From Pseudomonadota bacterium (GTDB lineage Bacteria > Desulfobacterota > Desulfarculia > Desulfarculales > Desulfarculaceae): 41,026 bases of DNA. Below the pieces are notes generated by a model, which saw only the letters and a list, made by a program, of their open reading frames with translations, had not been told where the DNA came from and ran no database searches. Within the stretch, counting starts at the first letter, position 1. Every line of letters starts with the position of its first letter. Below, in pieces: positions 16,978 through 24,759 of the stretch. The translations under genes were made by a program, and so were the position numbers. Location: the NCBI GenBank assembly GCA_018902755.1, contig JAHIQI010000007.1, forward strand, positions 1 through 41,026. The letters run 5' to 3'.

Positions 16978-17577
16978 TTAGTTTTTTCGCACCAGGCCCA
17001 CCATGATGCCCAGCACCCGGGGCGGCTCGTCCTCCGGGCCCACCATGATGCTCTTGACCGCCGGGTTGGCGGCGCGTAGTTCCAGGCCGTCGGGGCGGGG
17101 CACGAAATGCTTCAGGGTGACCTCGTCGCCCAACAGCACCGCCGCCACCTCGCCGGGGCGGGCGTCTTCCTGGGCGCGGATGATCACCAGGTCGCCCTCG
17201 GCGATGTGGTCGCCCACCATGGAATCTCCCCGCACCCTGAGGGCGAAGAAGCGGCCCGAGCCGAAGAAGCCCGGCTCCAGGCCCAGCACCTCCTCGGCGT
17301 CTTCCACCGCCAGGATGGGCTGGCCGGCGGCAATCTTGCCCAGCACCGGGATGCCCCGGCGGCTGTGCAACACCTCCAGGGCCCGTGGCCGTCCGGCCCG
17401 GGAGCGCATGAAGCCCTTTTTCTCCAGGGCCTTCATGTGGTCGTGGGCCGCCCGGGGGGAGCGGAAGCCGAAATTCGCCGCCACCTCGCGCACCGTGGGG
17501 GGATACCCATTGGCGTTGGTGAACTCTTCTATGAACTCCAGGACCTGGGCCTGGCGTTGAGTTAATCCGCGGGTCAT
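16978..17577 (-). CDS. lexA: LexA repressor / autoprotease
   Basis: A 199-residue SOS repressor. The N-terminal winged helix-turn-helix (residues 1-65, MTRGLTQRQAQVLEFI, GYPPTVREVAANFGF) binds DNA. The S24 peptidase domain has the self-cleavage bond A84-G85 (GKIAAGQP), catalytic S119 (RGDSMVGDHI) and K156 (EVTLKHF). RecA-DNA filaments trigger cleavage and derepress DNA-repair genes. ATG 17577 has GGAGG upstream. No gene of the SOS regulon is adjacent on its strand. I could not identify a convincing operator in the AT-rich stretch at 17580-17640, where LexA should bind its own promoter. Confidence 0.96.
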   Translation of the reverse strand: MTRGLTQRQAQVLEFIEEFTNANGYPPTVREVAANFGFRSPRAAHDHMKALEKKGFMRSRAGRPRALEVLHSRRGIPVLGKIAAGQPILAVEDAEEVLGLEPGFFGSGRFFALRVRGDSMVGDHIAEGDLVIIRAQEDARPGEVAAVLLGDEVTLKHFVPRPDGLELRAANPAVKSIMVGPEDEPPRVLGIMVGLVRKN

Positions 17578-17672
17578 AAGCCTCCTCCACCATTTGTGGA
17601 TGGCTTCATACTATACGCGGGTCTAGTTTAAGTCAAGGCAAAAGCGCCGCGAATCCCAGGCGCGGATAGGAG

Positions 17673-19601
17673 CTAGGGCAGAGGGACGCTTCCCAGCACC
17701 AGGGCCCAGGAGGTCAGGCACAGGGCCAGAGCCAGGATGAGCACCTCGTTGGCCCGCCACGTGGGGGCGTCGCCCGATGCGGGGGCGGGGAGCCGCCAGG
17801 CGCACACCGCGTAGAAGGCGGCCAGGGCCAGGGCCACGCAGGTGGCGGGCAGCACCTCCGGCCAGGCCCCGAAGCCCGACGGCAGGGCGCGGCCCAGGTT
17901 AAGGCCCAGGCGGCGGCCCAGGCCTTGCAGCAGGGGGTTGGGCGTGCCGGGCAGAGCCAGGCGCAGCCAGGGCATCAGGGTGAGCAGCCAGGTGTAGATG
18001 AGGCCCATGGCGGCGGGCAGCCACCAGGCCAGACGCCACCAGGGGCGGCTCAGGGCGGCCAGCACCGGGGCCATGAACAGGGCCGCCGGGGGCAGAAGCA
18101 CCGCGGCCAAAAGGCCGGGCGGTGCGCTGCCGCCGTGCCAGCGGTACCAGCCGGTGAAGCACAGGGCGGCCAGTTGCAGGGCGGCGGGGATCAGGTAGTG
18201 CAGGCTGGGGGCGGTGTGCCGCCTGAGGCTCAGCGGCAGGCCGCCCAGGGCCAATACCAGCACCGGGGCGGCGGGCAGCAGGCCGTAGGCCTGATCCAGG
18301 AACAGCCCGCCGGAAAAGGCGGCCAGGGGGGTCCACCAATACAGGGCCTGGCGCCACCAGGCCAGGTTTTCCTGCACCGCCGAGTTCAACACCGGAGGCC
18401 AGGCGGGCCAGGGGCCGAACAGGGCCAGGGCCAGGGCGGCCGCCGGCACCGCCGCGACGGCTCCGGCCAGCCAGGGGCCCAGGGGGCGGCGCAGCAGCTC
18501 GAAGACGCCCATGAGCAACAGGCCCCCGGCCAGGGCGGCGTAGCGCAGCTCCAGGCCAACCAGGAGCAGGCAGGCGGCCACCAGCAGGGGCAGCGCGCTC
18601 CAGGGATGGGTGCGGGCCCAGGCCAGCAGGCGCAGGCCGCAAAGGGTCAGCAATATGGCCGGGGCCTCGGGCAAGGCCATGCCCCCGGCGATGAACACCG
18701 GCGCGGCTCCCAGGGTCAGGCCCGTGGCCACGCTGGCCGGACCGGCCCGCACCCCCACCGCCCTGAGCCAGGAGAGCAGGGTGAGCGCGCCCAGGGCCAT
18801 GAAGGCCGCTTGCAGCAACAGCACCCCCAGGCGGCCTCCCAGGGCGTAGGCCGGGGCGATGACCAGCGCGAACAAGGGGGCCAGAGCCCCGCCGGGGCGG
18901 TCAGGCTCTTCCGGGGCCTGGGAGTCCCAATAAAAGTCGCGTTGCTCCGGACCCGGATGCTCCGGCGCCAGGGACAGGGGCTGCCCGGCGGACACGGCGT
19001 GGGCCTGCATCAGGTAGGCGCTCTCGCCGCCTCCGGCGCTGATGGTCTGGGCCAGCCAGGGGGCGGGCAGGCCGAAGGCCACCAGGGCGGTGAGGAACAC
19101 CGCCAACAGGCCCTGGCGGCCCAGGGGGCGCTCCTGCTCCTGGGAGGGGGCCAGATAGGCTCGCCACAGCAGGCGCAAGAGAATGGCCGCCTTGGCCGTG
19201 GCCAGGCCCAGGTAGATCAGCCCCAGGGCCAGGGTGCCGTTGCCCAGCACGTTCCACACCAGCACCAGCACCACTCCGGCGGCCAACAGCAGGTAGGTGT
19301 AGGCGTCCAGGCGCTGGGCCTGGCGGCAATGCTCCACCGCCTGGGGACCTGCCCCGGAGAGCAGGTAGGAGATTATCCCCAGGACCATGGAGGGCAGCAC
19401 CGCCACGGCGGGCAGGGCTATGGATACGAACAGCTTGAGGCCCACCGGACGCACCAGGTCGCCCCAGGCCGCCGGGCCGGGGTGATCGGGCAGGCCGAAC
19501 AACTCCCACAGGCCGTTCAACAGCAGCCCGGCCGCCACTCCGGCGGCCAAGCCCAGCAACATCTGCAACCAGATATGTTGGGTGCGTTTGGGCGCGGGCA
19601 T
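17673..19601 (-). CDS. polytopic membrane protein, GT-C glycosyltransferase-like, with a transporter-like N-terminus
   Basis: A 642-residue protein with roughly 14-16 membrane segments. From about residue 165 it resembles GT-C family enzymes: the periplasmic-loop motif GGGESAYLMQAHAVSAG matches the GDEPHYL-type catalytic loop with the aspartate replaced by glycine and the glutamate kept. This is followed by APAYALGGRLGVLLLQA. The first 90 residues instead resemble the start of dicarboxylate/cation symporters (HIWLQMLLGLAAGVAAGLLL, PVGLKLFVSIALPAVAVLPS), which would be an odd fusion or chance hydrophobic similarity. ATG 19601 follows GGGAGGGG; the GTG one codon earlier overlaps that site. It is the last gene of the run that starts at sucC. 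Confidence 0.6.
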   Translation of the reverse strand: MPAPKRTQHIWLQMLLGLAAGVAAGLLLNGLWELFGLPDHPGPAAWGDLVRPVGLKLFVSIALPAVAVLPSMVLGIISYLLSGAGPQAVEHCRQAQRLDAYTYLLLAAGVVLVLVWNVLGNGTLALGLIYLGLATAKAAILLRLLWRAYLAPSQEQERPLGRQGLLAVFLTALVAFGLPAPWLAQTISAGGGESAYLMQAHAVSAGQPLSLAPEHPGPEQRDFYWDSQAPEEPDRPGGALAPLFALVIAPAYALGGRLGVLLLQAAFMALGALTLLSWLRAVGVRAGPASVATGLTLGAAPVFIAGGMALPEAPAILLTLCGLRLLAWARTHPWSALPLLVAACLLLVGLELRYAALAGGLLLMGVFELLRRPLGPWLAGAVAAVPAAALALALFGPWPAWPPVLNSAVQENLAWWRQALYWWTPLAAFSGGLFLDQAYGLLPAAPVLVLALGGLPLSLRRHTAPSLHYLIPAALQLAALCFTGWYRWHGGSAPPGLLAAVLLPPAALFMAPVLAALSRPWWRLAWWLPAAMGLIYTWLLTLMPWLRLALPGTPNPLLQGLGRRLGLNLGRALPSGFGAWPEVLPATCVALALAAFYAVCAWRLPAPASGDAPTWRANEVLILALALCLTSWALVLGSVPLP

Positions 19602-19647
19602 CACCCCTCCCTGGGCAAGATGCTACATCGTTGCACAGCCCCGGCGC

Positions 19648-20424
19648 TCAGGCAAGGCCGCCGGTCTGGGGGGCTTTTAGTTCCTTGAGCCGGCCGACCA
19701 TCTCCACCAGGGTGGGCAACACCTCGCACCCGTCGGCCCGGATGCTCAGGTCGGCCACCCGGCCGGTGAGGGGGGTGGGCTCCAGGTTGATCTCGATGAC
19801 CTTGGCCCCGGCGGACTGGGCCAGGACGGGAAGGTGGCTGGCCGGAGCCACCACCGCGCTGGTGCCCACCACCAGCATGGCCGAGCAGGCCTGGGCCGCG
19901 GCCATGGCCGCCAGCATGGCCCGTTGGGGTATGGGCTCGCCGAAGAACACCACGTCCGGCTTGATGAGCCCGCCGCAGGCGCAACGGGGCGGCATGATGT
20001 CCATGGACAGTTCGTTGCGCCCCAACACCTGGCCGCACCCCAAACAGGTCAGCCTGCGGCTGGAGCCGTGGAACTCCACCACCGCCCGGGAGCCCGCCAC
20101 CTGGTGCAGGCCGTCGATGTTTTGGGTCACCACTATGTCCAGGGCCCCCAGGGCCTCCAACTGCATCAGGGCCCGGTGGGCCCGGTTGGGTTTGGCTGCG
20201 AGCACCAATTCGTCCAACTCGCTGAGCATGGCCCAGACCCTGGCCGGATCGCGGTGAAAGGCCTCTATGCTGGCGTACTCCATGGGGTCGTACTTGCCCC
20301 AAAGCCCCTGGGAGCCGCGAAAGGCGGGAATGCCGCTGTCCACGCTGATGCCCGCGCCGGTAAGGGCCACGGTGCTGGTGCTGGTGGCCAGAATCTCGGC
20401 GATTTGTCTAAGCTTGTCCTCCAC
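19648..20424 (-). CDS. NAD-dependent protein deacylase, Sir2 family
   Basis: A 258-residue sirtuin that removes acyl groups from lysine using NAD. Signature motifs are present in order: TGAGISVDSGIPAFRG (residues 22-37, NAD binding), VTQNIDGLHQ, the catalytic EFHGS, a zinc site with CLGC and RCACGG, then IKPDVVFFGEP, VVGTSAVV and IEINLEPTP. It lacks the Y-x-x-R pair that marks SIRT5-type desuccinylases in an obvious form, so deacetylation is the safer prediction. GTG at 20424 starts three bases after the stop of the glycosyltransferase, suggesting coupling. Its presence in the same run as an AcuA-like acetyltransferase and a zinc-dependent deacetylase mirrors the Bacillus AcuA/AcuC/SrtN trio. 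Confidence 0.92.
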   Translation of the reverse strand: MEDKLRQIAEILATSTSTVALTGAGISVDSGIPAFRGSQGLWGKYDPMEYASIEAFHRDPARVWAMLSELDELVLAAKPNRAHRALMQLEALGALDIVVTQNIDGLHQVAGSRAVVEFHGSSRRLTCLGCGQVLGRNELSMDIMPPRCACGGLIKPDVVFFGEPIPQRAMLAAMAAAQACSAMLVVGTSAVVAPASHLPVLAQSAGAKVIEINLEPTPLTGRVADLSIRADGCEVLPTLVEMVGRLKELKAPQTGGLA

Positions 20425-20427
20425 CCA

Positions 20428-21687
20428 CTATCCTCGGCTTTCCGCCTGGTCATATAATTTTTCAATATCGGAAACCAGGCGCGATTTAGCGTGATTTTGC
20501 CGTACATATTGTTTGAGCGCCCCACCCAGGCGCGCCGCCCGCTCCCCGTCGCCCAAAAGCAGGGCCAGGGCGCGGGCCAGGGCCTCGGCCTCTCCGGCCG
20601 GGGCGGTGACCCCCCGTTCACGCAAGGTGAGCCCCCCACCCAGGTCCTGGGCGGCCGCGCCCAAAAGATCGGGCACTCCCCCCACCGCGGTGGCCACCAC
20701 CGGCAGGCCGCAGGCTCCCCCCTCCAAGATGGCCAACGGCGTCCCCTCATTGTTGCTGGTCAGGAGCAAAAGGTCCAGCCCCGGGAAAAAGGCCTCCCGG
20801 TCGCCCCGGCTGCCCAAAAAGCTCACCCGCCCCTCCAGGCCCAGCTTGCGGGCCTGCTCCCCCAGGTCCTTCATCTCGGCCTCGCTGCCTCCGCCGACCA
20901 GGGCGAAGCGGCAACGGGCGAAAAGTTCGGGGTCCCGATCCCGCAGGGCGGCGGCGGCGCGCAAAAACAGGCCGTAATTCTTCACCGGGGCCACCCGCCC
21001 CACCGCGCCCACCAGGAACTCGCCGTCCCCCACGCCCAGCTCTTCCCGGAAGCGTTTCCGCCCGGCCTGGGTCTCGGCAAAGGGCTCCAGGTCTATTCCC
21101 AGGGGCACCACCAGCGCCTGGCCGGGGCGGCCCACCCCATAGGTCTCCACGATCTCCCGGTATTGCCTTGGGCTGATGGTGATGATGCGCCAGGTGCCCC
21201 AGTGGGCCAGGAAGCGCTCCATGGCCAGAAACAGGCTGGTCTTCATGGGGCCGAAGTAGGAGTGGAAGGTGTGGCCGTGGAAGGTGTGCACGCAGCGCAG
21301 GCGGGGCCATCCGGCCAGGGCGGCCACCGGCCGGTAGAGCATGGCCGCAGTGCGCCCCAAAAGCCCGGCCTTGGAGGCATGGGTGCACAGCACGTGGGGC
21401 TTGAGCTCCACCATCATCTTCAGGATGGCCGCCAGGGTGAGCAGGTCGTCCCTGGGGTTGATGCTGCGGCCCAGGCGGGGCAGGTCCCGCCAGCGCAGGC
21501 CCTGGGCCCAGAGCTCCGGCCCCAGGTCGTCCTCCCCCGGGTGCACCCGCCCGGCGGCCAGGGTCTGGTGATAGCGGGCCGGGTCCATGTCCTGCATCAG
21601 CCAGGTGACATGGCGGGCCGGTCCGCCCACGTTGAGGCGGGTGATGATCCGGAGAACCCGGCAGGGTTTGGGTGGGGAATCGCTCAT
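20428..21687 (-). CDS. glycosyltransferase family 4 protein
   Basis: A 419-residue GT-B-fold retaining glycosyltransferase. The N-terminal domain begins with VLRIITRLNVGGPARHV (acceptor-side glycine loop), the interdomain HTFHGHTFHSYFG region follows, and the C-terminal domain has VGRVAPVKNYGLFLRA and the E-x7-E motif NNEGTPLAILEGGACGLPVVAT that binds the sugar nucleotide. This subtype is seen in polysaccharide and lipid-linked sugar synthesis. It is cytoplasmic or membrane-associated. The ATG at 21687 has only a weak ribosome site. It sits between the deacetylase fusion and sir2, which is unexpected for a sugar enzyme and may reflect either co-regulation or a chance insertion into the operon. 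Confidence 0.88.
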   Translation of the reverse strand: MSDSPPKPCRVLRIITRLNVGGPARHVTWLMQDMDPARYHQTLAAGRVHPGEDDLGPELWAQGLRWRDLPRLGRSINPRDDLLTLAAILKMMVELKPHVLCTHASKAGLLGRTAAMLYRPVAALAGWPRLRCVHTFHGHTFHSYFGPMKTSLFLAMERFLAHWGTWRIITISPRQYREIVETYGVGRPGQALVVPLGIDLEPFAETQAGRKRFREELGVGDGEFLVGAVGRVAPVKNYGLFLRAAAALRDRDPELFARCRFALVGGGSEAEMKDLGEQARKLGLEGRVSFLGSRGDREAFFPGLDLLLLTSNNEGTPLAILEGGACGLPVVATAVGGVPDLLGAAAQDLGGGLTLRERGVTAPAGEAEALARALALLLGDGERAARLGGALKQYVRQNHAKSRLVSDIEKLYDQAESRG

Positions 21688-21734
21688 AGCTTAGCGATTG
21701 TACCTTATGGGGCCGTGGGGCCAAAGCCTTTGAG

Positions 21735-23474
21735 CTAGATCAGCCCTATTCCCCGGGCCAGGCCGTTGAAAAAGTTGCGGGCGTTGGTCCCCAGGGAGCG
21801 GATGTAATAGCCGCCCTCCTGAACCACCAGGGTGGGCACGCCCATGCGCCCCAGCATGAGGCCGTTGGCTTCGAAGTCGGCGGCCTTCAGGCTCCAGGAG
21901 CCGGTGGGGTCGCCCTTGGCCGGGTCCAGGCCCAGGCACACCACCAGGAAATCCGGGTTGAAGCGCTTGACTTTGGCCAGCACCTTGGCCAGGGCCTTGA
22001 GGTAGGCTTCGCCGTCCACCTGCTCGGGCAGGGGCAGATTGTAGTTGGCCCCCTGGCCCGGCCCCTCGCCGACCTCCTCGGCAAAGCCGGAAAAATAGGG
22101 GTAGGCGAAGGATGGGTGGCCGTGGATGGAGGCGGTGAAAACGTCGCCGCGCAGATAGAAGATGTCCTGGGTGCCGTTGCCGTGGTGGTAGTCCACGTCC
22201 ACCACCGCCACCTTGCCGTGGGCGCTGAGATAATGGGCCGCCACCGCCGCCGAGTTGAAGTAGCAGAACCCGCCGAACACCTTGCGCTCGGCGTGGTGCC
22301 CCGGCGGCCGCACCAGGGCGTAGGCCGCCCGGTAGCCGTTCAAGATGGTTTCGGCCGCGGTGAGGGCGCAGTCCACCGCCCGGCGGGCGGCGTGGTAGGC
22401 GTTGCGGTTTAGCGGGGTGAAGGTGTCTATGCAGTAATAACCCGCCCGCACCGGCATATCCTTGGGGGGCCTGGCCGCGTTGCGGATGGGGAAGACGTAG
22501 GGGTACACCGATTCCCCGGGCTTGAGCTGGCCGCACATCTTCTTCAGGTAGTTGAAGAAGCGAGGGTCGTGCACCGCCAGGATGTGATCCCGGGAGTAGC
22601 GGTGGGCCGGGACGGACTCGAAAAGATTGGTGCGGGCCAGCTCCTTGAGGATGGCCCCGATGCGCACCGGAGACTCCACATAGCCGCGCTCGCGCACGTG
22701 GTGGATGGCGTGGTCACGGTTGACCACCAGGGGGATGACCGCCAGGCCGCGCCCTCGCGGCTTGGGGACCGGAAGCTGGGCCGGAAGATAGCGCGGCGGC
22801 CGCAGGCGCACCGGGTCGTCGTTGATGGACTCCACCACCATTTTTACGTAGGAGGGCGGGCAAAGCTGGCCGTACTTGCGCTCCAAAATGGCCCGCACCA
22901 CCCGGCGGGCGGTTTCCCGGCCCAGGTCGGGCGGTCGGTCCAGGGGGTCGTAGACCAGGTAGGGCGCGCAGTCGTCATCGGGGCTCAACGGGGTTTCATA
23001 AGCGGTGCCCGCGATGGGCCGGGCCCCGAAGCGCTCGTAAAACTTGAGGCGGGAGCGGTTCTGCTTGAGCATTTCCGGGTCCGGGCACAGGACCGGGTCG
23101 TCGGGCAGGCACTCCATGAACAGGCCCACCGCCTCCAGGCGGGCGGCCTCGCGCCGCACCTGCTGGTACAGGGCCCCGCCCACCCCCCCGCCGGTGAGCC
23201 TACGGGAGGTGGCCAGGTAGTCCAGGTAGCAGAACTTCACGTCCGGGGCGTAGGCGGTAAGGGCAAAACCCAGCACCTTGCGCCGCTGCTCCTCGGCCAC
23301 CAGGAGCACGTAGCGCAGCCGGTGGGTGAGGGCGTCGCGCAGCCGTTCGGTTAGTTTTTGAGTGTCCGAGGCCGGAGCGTCGGGGAATTGGCCGGCCAGG
23401 ATGAGCAGCACCTGCTCCACCGCCTCGCGGTCAACCGCCCTGAGATCGTCGTAGATGCGCCTGATGCGAAACAT
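21735..23474 (-). CDS. GNAT acetyltransferase fused to a zinc-dependent deacetylase (AcuC/acetylpolyamine amidohydrolase-like)
   Basis: A 579-residue two-domain protein. Residues 1-180 form a GNAT N-acetyltransferase with the acetyl-CoA loop RRLTGGGVGGALYQQV (91-106) and a C-terminal LKFYERFGARPI. After a linker, residues 240-579 are an arginase-fold histone-deacetylase-family enzyme: RPPGHHAERK (catalytic H393/H394), zinc ligands D428 and H430 (DVDYHHGNG) and D517 (GLDPAKGDP), and the transition-state tyrosine Y556 (EGGYY). The segment YPYFSGFAEEVGEG is typical of acetylpolyamine amidohydrolase/class II bacterial deacetylases. All catalytic residues of the deacetylase are intact. A writer and an eraser in one chain is notable. 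The ATG at 23474 follows GGGGAGG. AcuA-like and GNAT genes precede it. Confidence 0.9.
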   Translation of the reverse strand: MFRIRRIYDDLRAVDREAVEQVLLILAGQFPDAPASDTQKLTERLRDALTHRLRYVLLVAEEQRRKVLGFALTAYAPDVKFCYLDYLATSRRLTGGGVGGALYQQVRREAARLEAVGLFMECLPDDPVLCPDPEMLKQNRSRLKFYERFGARPIAGTAYETPLSPDDDCAPYLVYDPLDRPPDLGRETARRVVRAILERKYGQLCPPSYVKMVVESINDDPVRLRPPRYLPAQLPVPKPRGRGLAVIPLVVNRDHAIHHVRERGYVESPVRIGAILKELARTNLFESVPAHRYSRDHILAVHDPRFFNYLKKMCGQLKPGESVYPYVFPIRNAARPPKDMPVRAGYYCIDTFTPLNRNAYHAARRAVDCALTAAETILNGYRAAYALVRPPGHHAERKVFGGFCYFNSAAVAAHYLSAHGKVAVVDVDYHHGNGTQDIFYLRGDVFTASIHGHPSFAYPYFSGFAEEVGEGPGQGANYNLPLPEQVDGEAYLKALAKVLAKVKRFNPDFLVVCLGLDPAKGDPTGSWSLKAADFEANGLMLGRMGVPTLVVQEGGYYIRSLGTNARNFFNGLARGIGLI

Positions 23475-23509
23475 GAGCCCGGCCTCCCCGAGGGGTGATT
23501 AAGGTGAAG

Positions 23510-24142
23510 CTAGTCTTCGCCCATGCCGAAGAGAAGGTTGTGGAAGGACTTGACCGTTTCCTTGGTCACCGCCGCGCCCACCCTGGCCATGAACAAGTTC
23601 TCCGGGCGCAGGCTGATATTGGGCTCGTTGGTGGGGTACTGCTTGAAACCCAGGGGCGAGAGCAGGTGGATCAGGGTGTCGCGGTACTCCTGCAGGGACT
23701 TCCTGGTGTGGTCCAGGTCCCAGGTCCAGGAGTAGCCCACTATATATAGGATACGCTCCTCGTTGGCCTCGTCGCCCACCAGGATTTCCAGCATGGGCCG
23801 CATGAGCTTGTGGTCGCGCCAGCCCCTGGAGGTTTCGCCGAACAGCTCGAACAGGATCGGCGGCTTGAGCCGGGACCAGCGCTCCCCCTCTTGCGGGGGC
23901 CGCAACACGCAGTAGCCCACGATGCGTTTGCCCTCGGCCAAGGCCAGGCACAGGTTGGCCTGGGGCTGGGCGGCCACGGTGGTCAGGCTGGCCTTGCTGG
24001 TGAGGATGGAGCGGTAGGCGCTGAACACCCCGATGCCCTGGTCCATCTCCAGCTCGGCCATTTGGGCGGGGCCCACCCGGTCGCGCAAGAGCACCTCTCC
24101 ACGAGGAGTTTCCACGGTGCGCTGGCTGGGGGTGTTGCTCAA
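23510..24142 (-). CDS. acuA: AcuA-like protein acetyltransferase (GNAT fold)
   Basis: A 210-residue protein resembling Bacillus AcuA, the lysine acetyltransferase that inactivates acetyl-CoA synthetase. Matching features are the N-terminal strand TPRGEVLLRD, AELEMDQGIGVF, the core RIVGYCVLRPP followed by GERWSR, the YSWTWDLDHTRKSLQEYRD stretch, and the C-terminal block YPTNEPNISLRPENLFMARVG and VKSFHNLLF. The acetyl-CoA loop is less canonical than in most GNATs, as in AcuA itself. It is cytoplasmic. It starts 18 bases after the preceding GNAT gene and is followed 35 bases later by the GNAT-deacetylase fusion, so acetylation and deacetylation would be co-expressed. The acetyl-CoA synthetase target is not in the window. 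Confidence 0.8.
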   Translation of the reverse strand: MSNTPSQRTVETPRGEVLLRDRVGPAQMAELEMDQGIGVFSAYRSILTSKASLTTVAAQPQANLCLALAEGKRIVGYCVLRPPQEGERWSRLKPPILFELFGETSRGWRDHKLMRPMLEILVGDEANEERILYIVGYSWTWDLDHTRKSLQEYRDTLIHLLSPLGFKQYPTNEPNISLRPENLFMARVGAAVTKETVKSFHNLLFGMGED

Positions 24143-24160
24143 GGTTTTTTCAGCTCCGGG

Positions 24161-24736
24161 CTAGAAGTCGTCGTAGCCCCGGTGGATGCGTTTGACCATG
24201 ATGACCAGATCGTAGCGGTTACCCCGCGAGTCCTTGGCGTATTCCGGCACCACCGCCTGCTCGAAAAAGTCCAGGCGCCGCGCCGCCCGGATGGCGTTGT
24301 CCTCAACGCCCTTGATGAAGGAAGCGGTGAGCACCCGGAGGCCCACGTTCACCGCCAGCTGGATCAGGTCCAGCAGCAGATAGGTGCCCAGGCGCTGGTT
24401 GCGGTAAAAAGGCTGCACCACCACCCGCACCCGCCCGATGTGCCCCCGGGCGCTGGGATGGCTGCGCTCCAGAGTGGCCAGGCCCACCACCTGGCCCTTG
24501 TCGTTGGTGGCCACGATGGGCAGGATCTTGTTGGGGTTGTATTTGATGAAGTGGTAGCGCACCGTCTCCGGGTCGCTCGCGTCAAAGTCCAGGTACCAGC
24601 GGTCCTCGGCGCTGAGCCGCGAGAGGAAGGCGAATATCTCCTTGTCGTCTTCCTCCGGGCGCACCGGGCGCAGCCATACCTCCTCGCCTCTTTTCAGGAT
24701 CAGGGGTCGCGGGTAGCCGTGCTTGCTGAAGGGCAT
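24161..24736 (-). CDS. GNAT family N-acetyltransferase
   Basis: A 191-residue GNAT. After a short lead (LILKRGEEVWLRPVRPEED) come the acceptor part (residues 30-75), then GQVVGLATLERSH, RVRVVVQPFYRNQRLGTYLLLDL (beta-4 and the pyrophosphate loop with Q/R-x-x-G-x-G/A shape as NQRLGTYL) and the C-terminal NAIRAARRLDFFEQ motif. This arrangement is like the GNAT domains attached to ADP-forming acyl-CoA synthetases and Pat-type protein acetyltransferases, so a protein substrate is plausible. ATG 24736 is supported by GGAGG nine bases upstream; the open frame continues upstream without family sequence. It lies between the GAPDH-like gene and acuA. Confidence 0.87.
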   Translation of the reverse strand: MPFSKHGYPRPLILKRGEEVWLRPVRPEEDDKEIFAFLSRLSAEDRWYLDFDASDPETVRYHFIKYNPNKILPIVATNDKGQVVGLATLERSHPSARGHIGRVRVVVQPFYRNQRLGTYLLLDLIQLAVNVGLRVLTASFIKGVEDNAIRAARRLDFFEQAVVPEYAKDSRGNRYDLVIMVKRIHRGYDDF

Positions 24737-24759
24737 CAAGGGCCTCCAGTGCCGGCTTA

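Noticed and set aside
17580..17672. LexA operator in front of lexA
   Set aside because: Expected by biology, but no clear palindrome matching a known LexA box could be picked out with confidence.
17925..19688. 587-codon plus-strand frame opposite the membrane glycosyltransferase
   Set aside because: Gln/Gly-rich shadow of hydrophobic codons on the other strand, with no ribosome site.
23510..24142. Assignment of an AcuB (CBS-domain) gene to complete an acuABC locus
   Set aside because: Neither neighbouring gene encodes CBS domains; the adjacent gene is a GNAT, so only AcuA- and AcuC-type functions are claimed.
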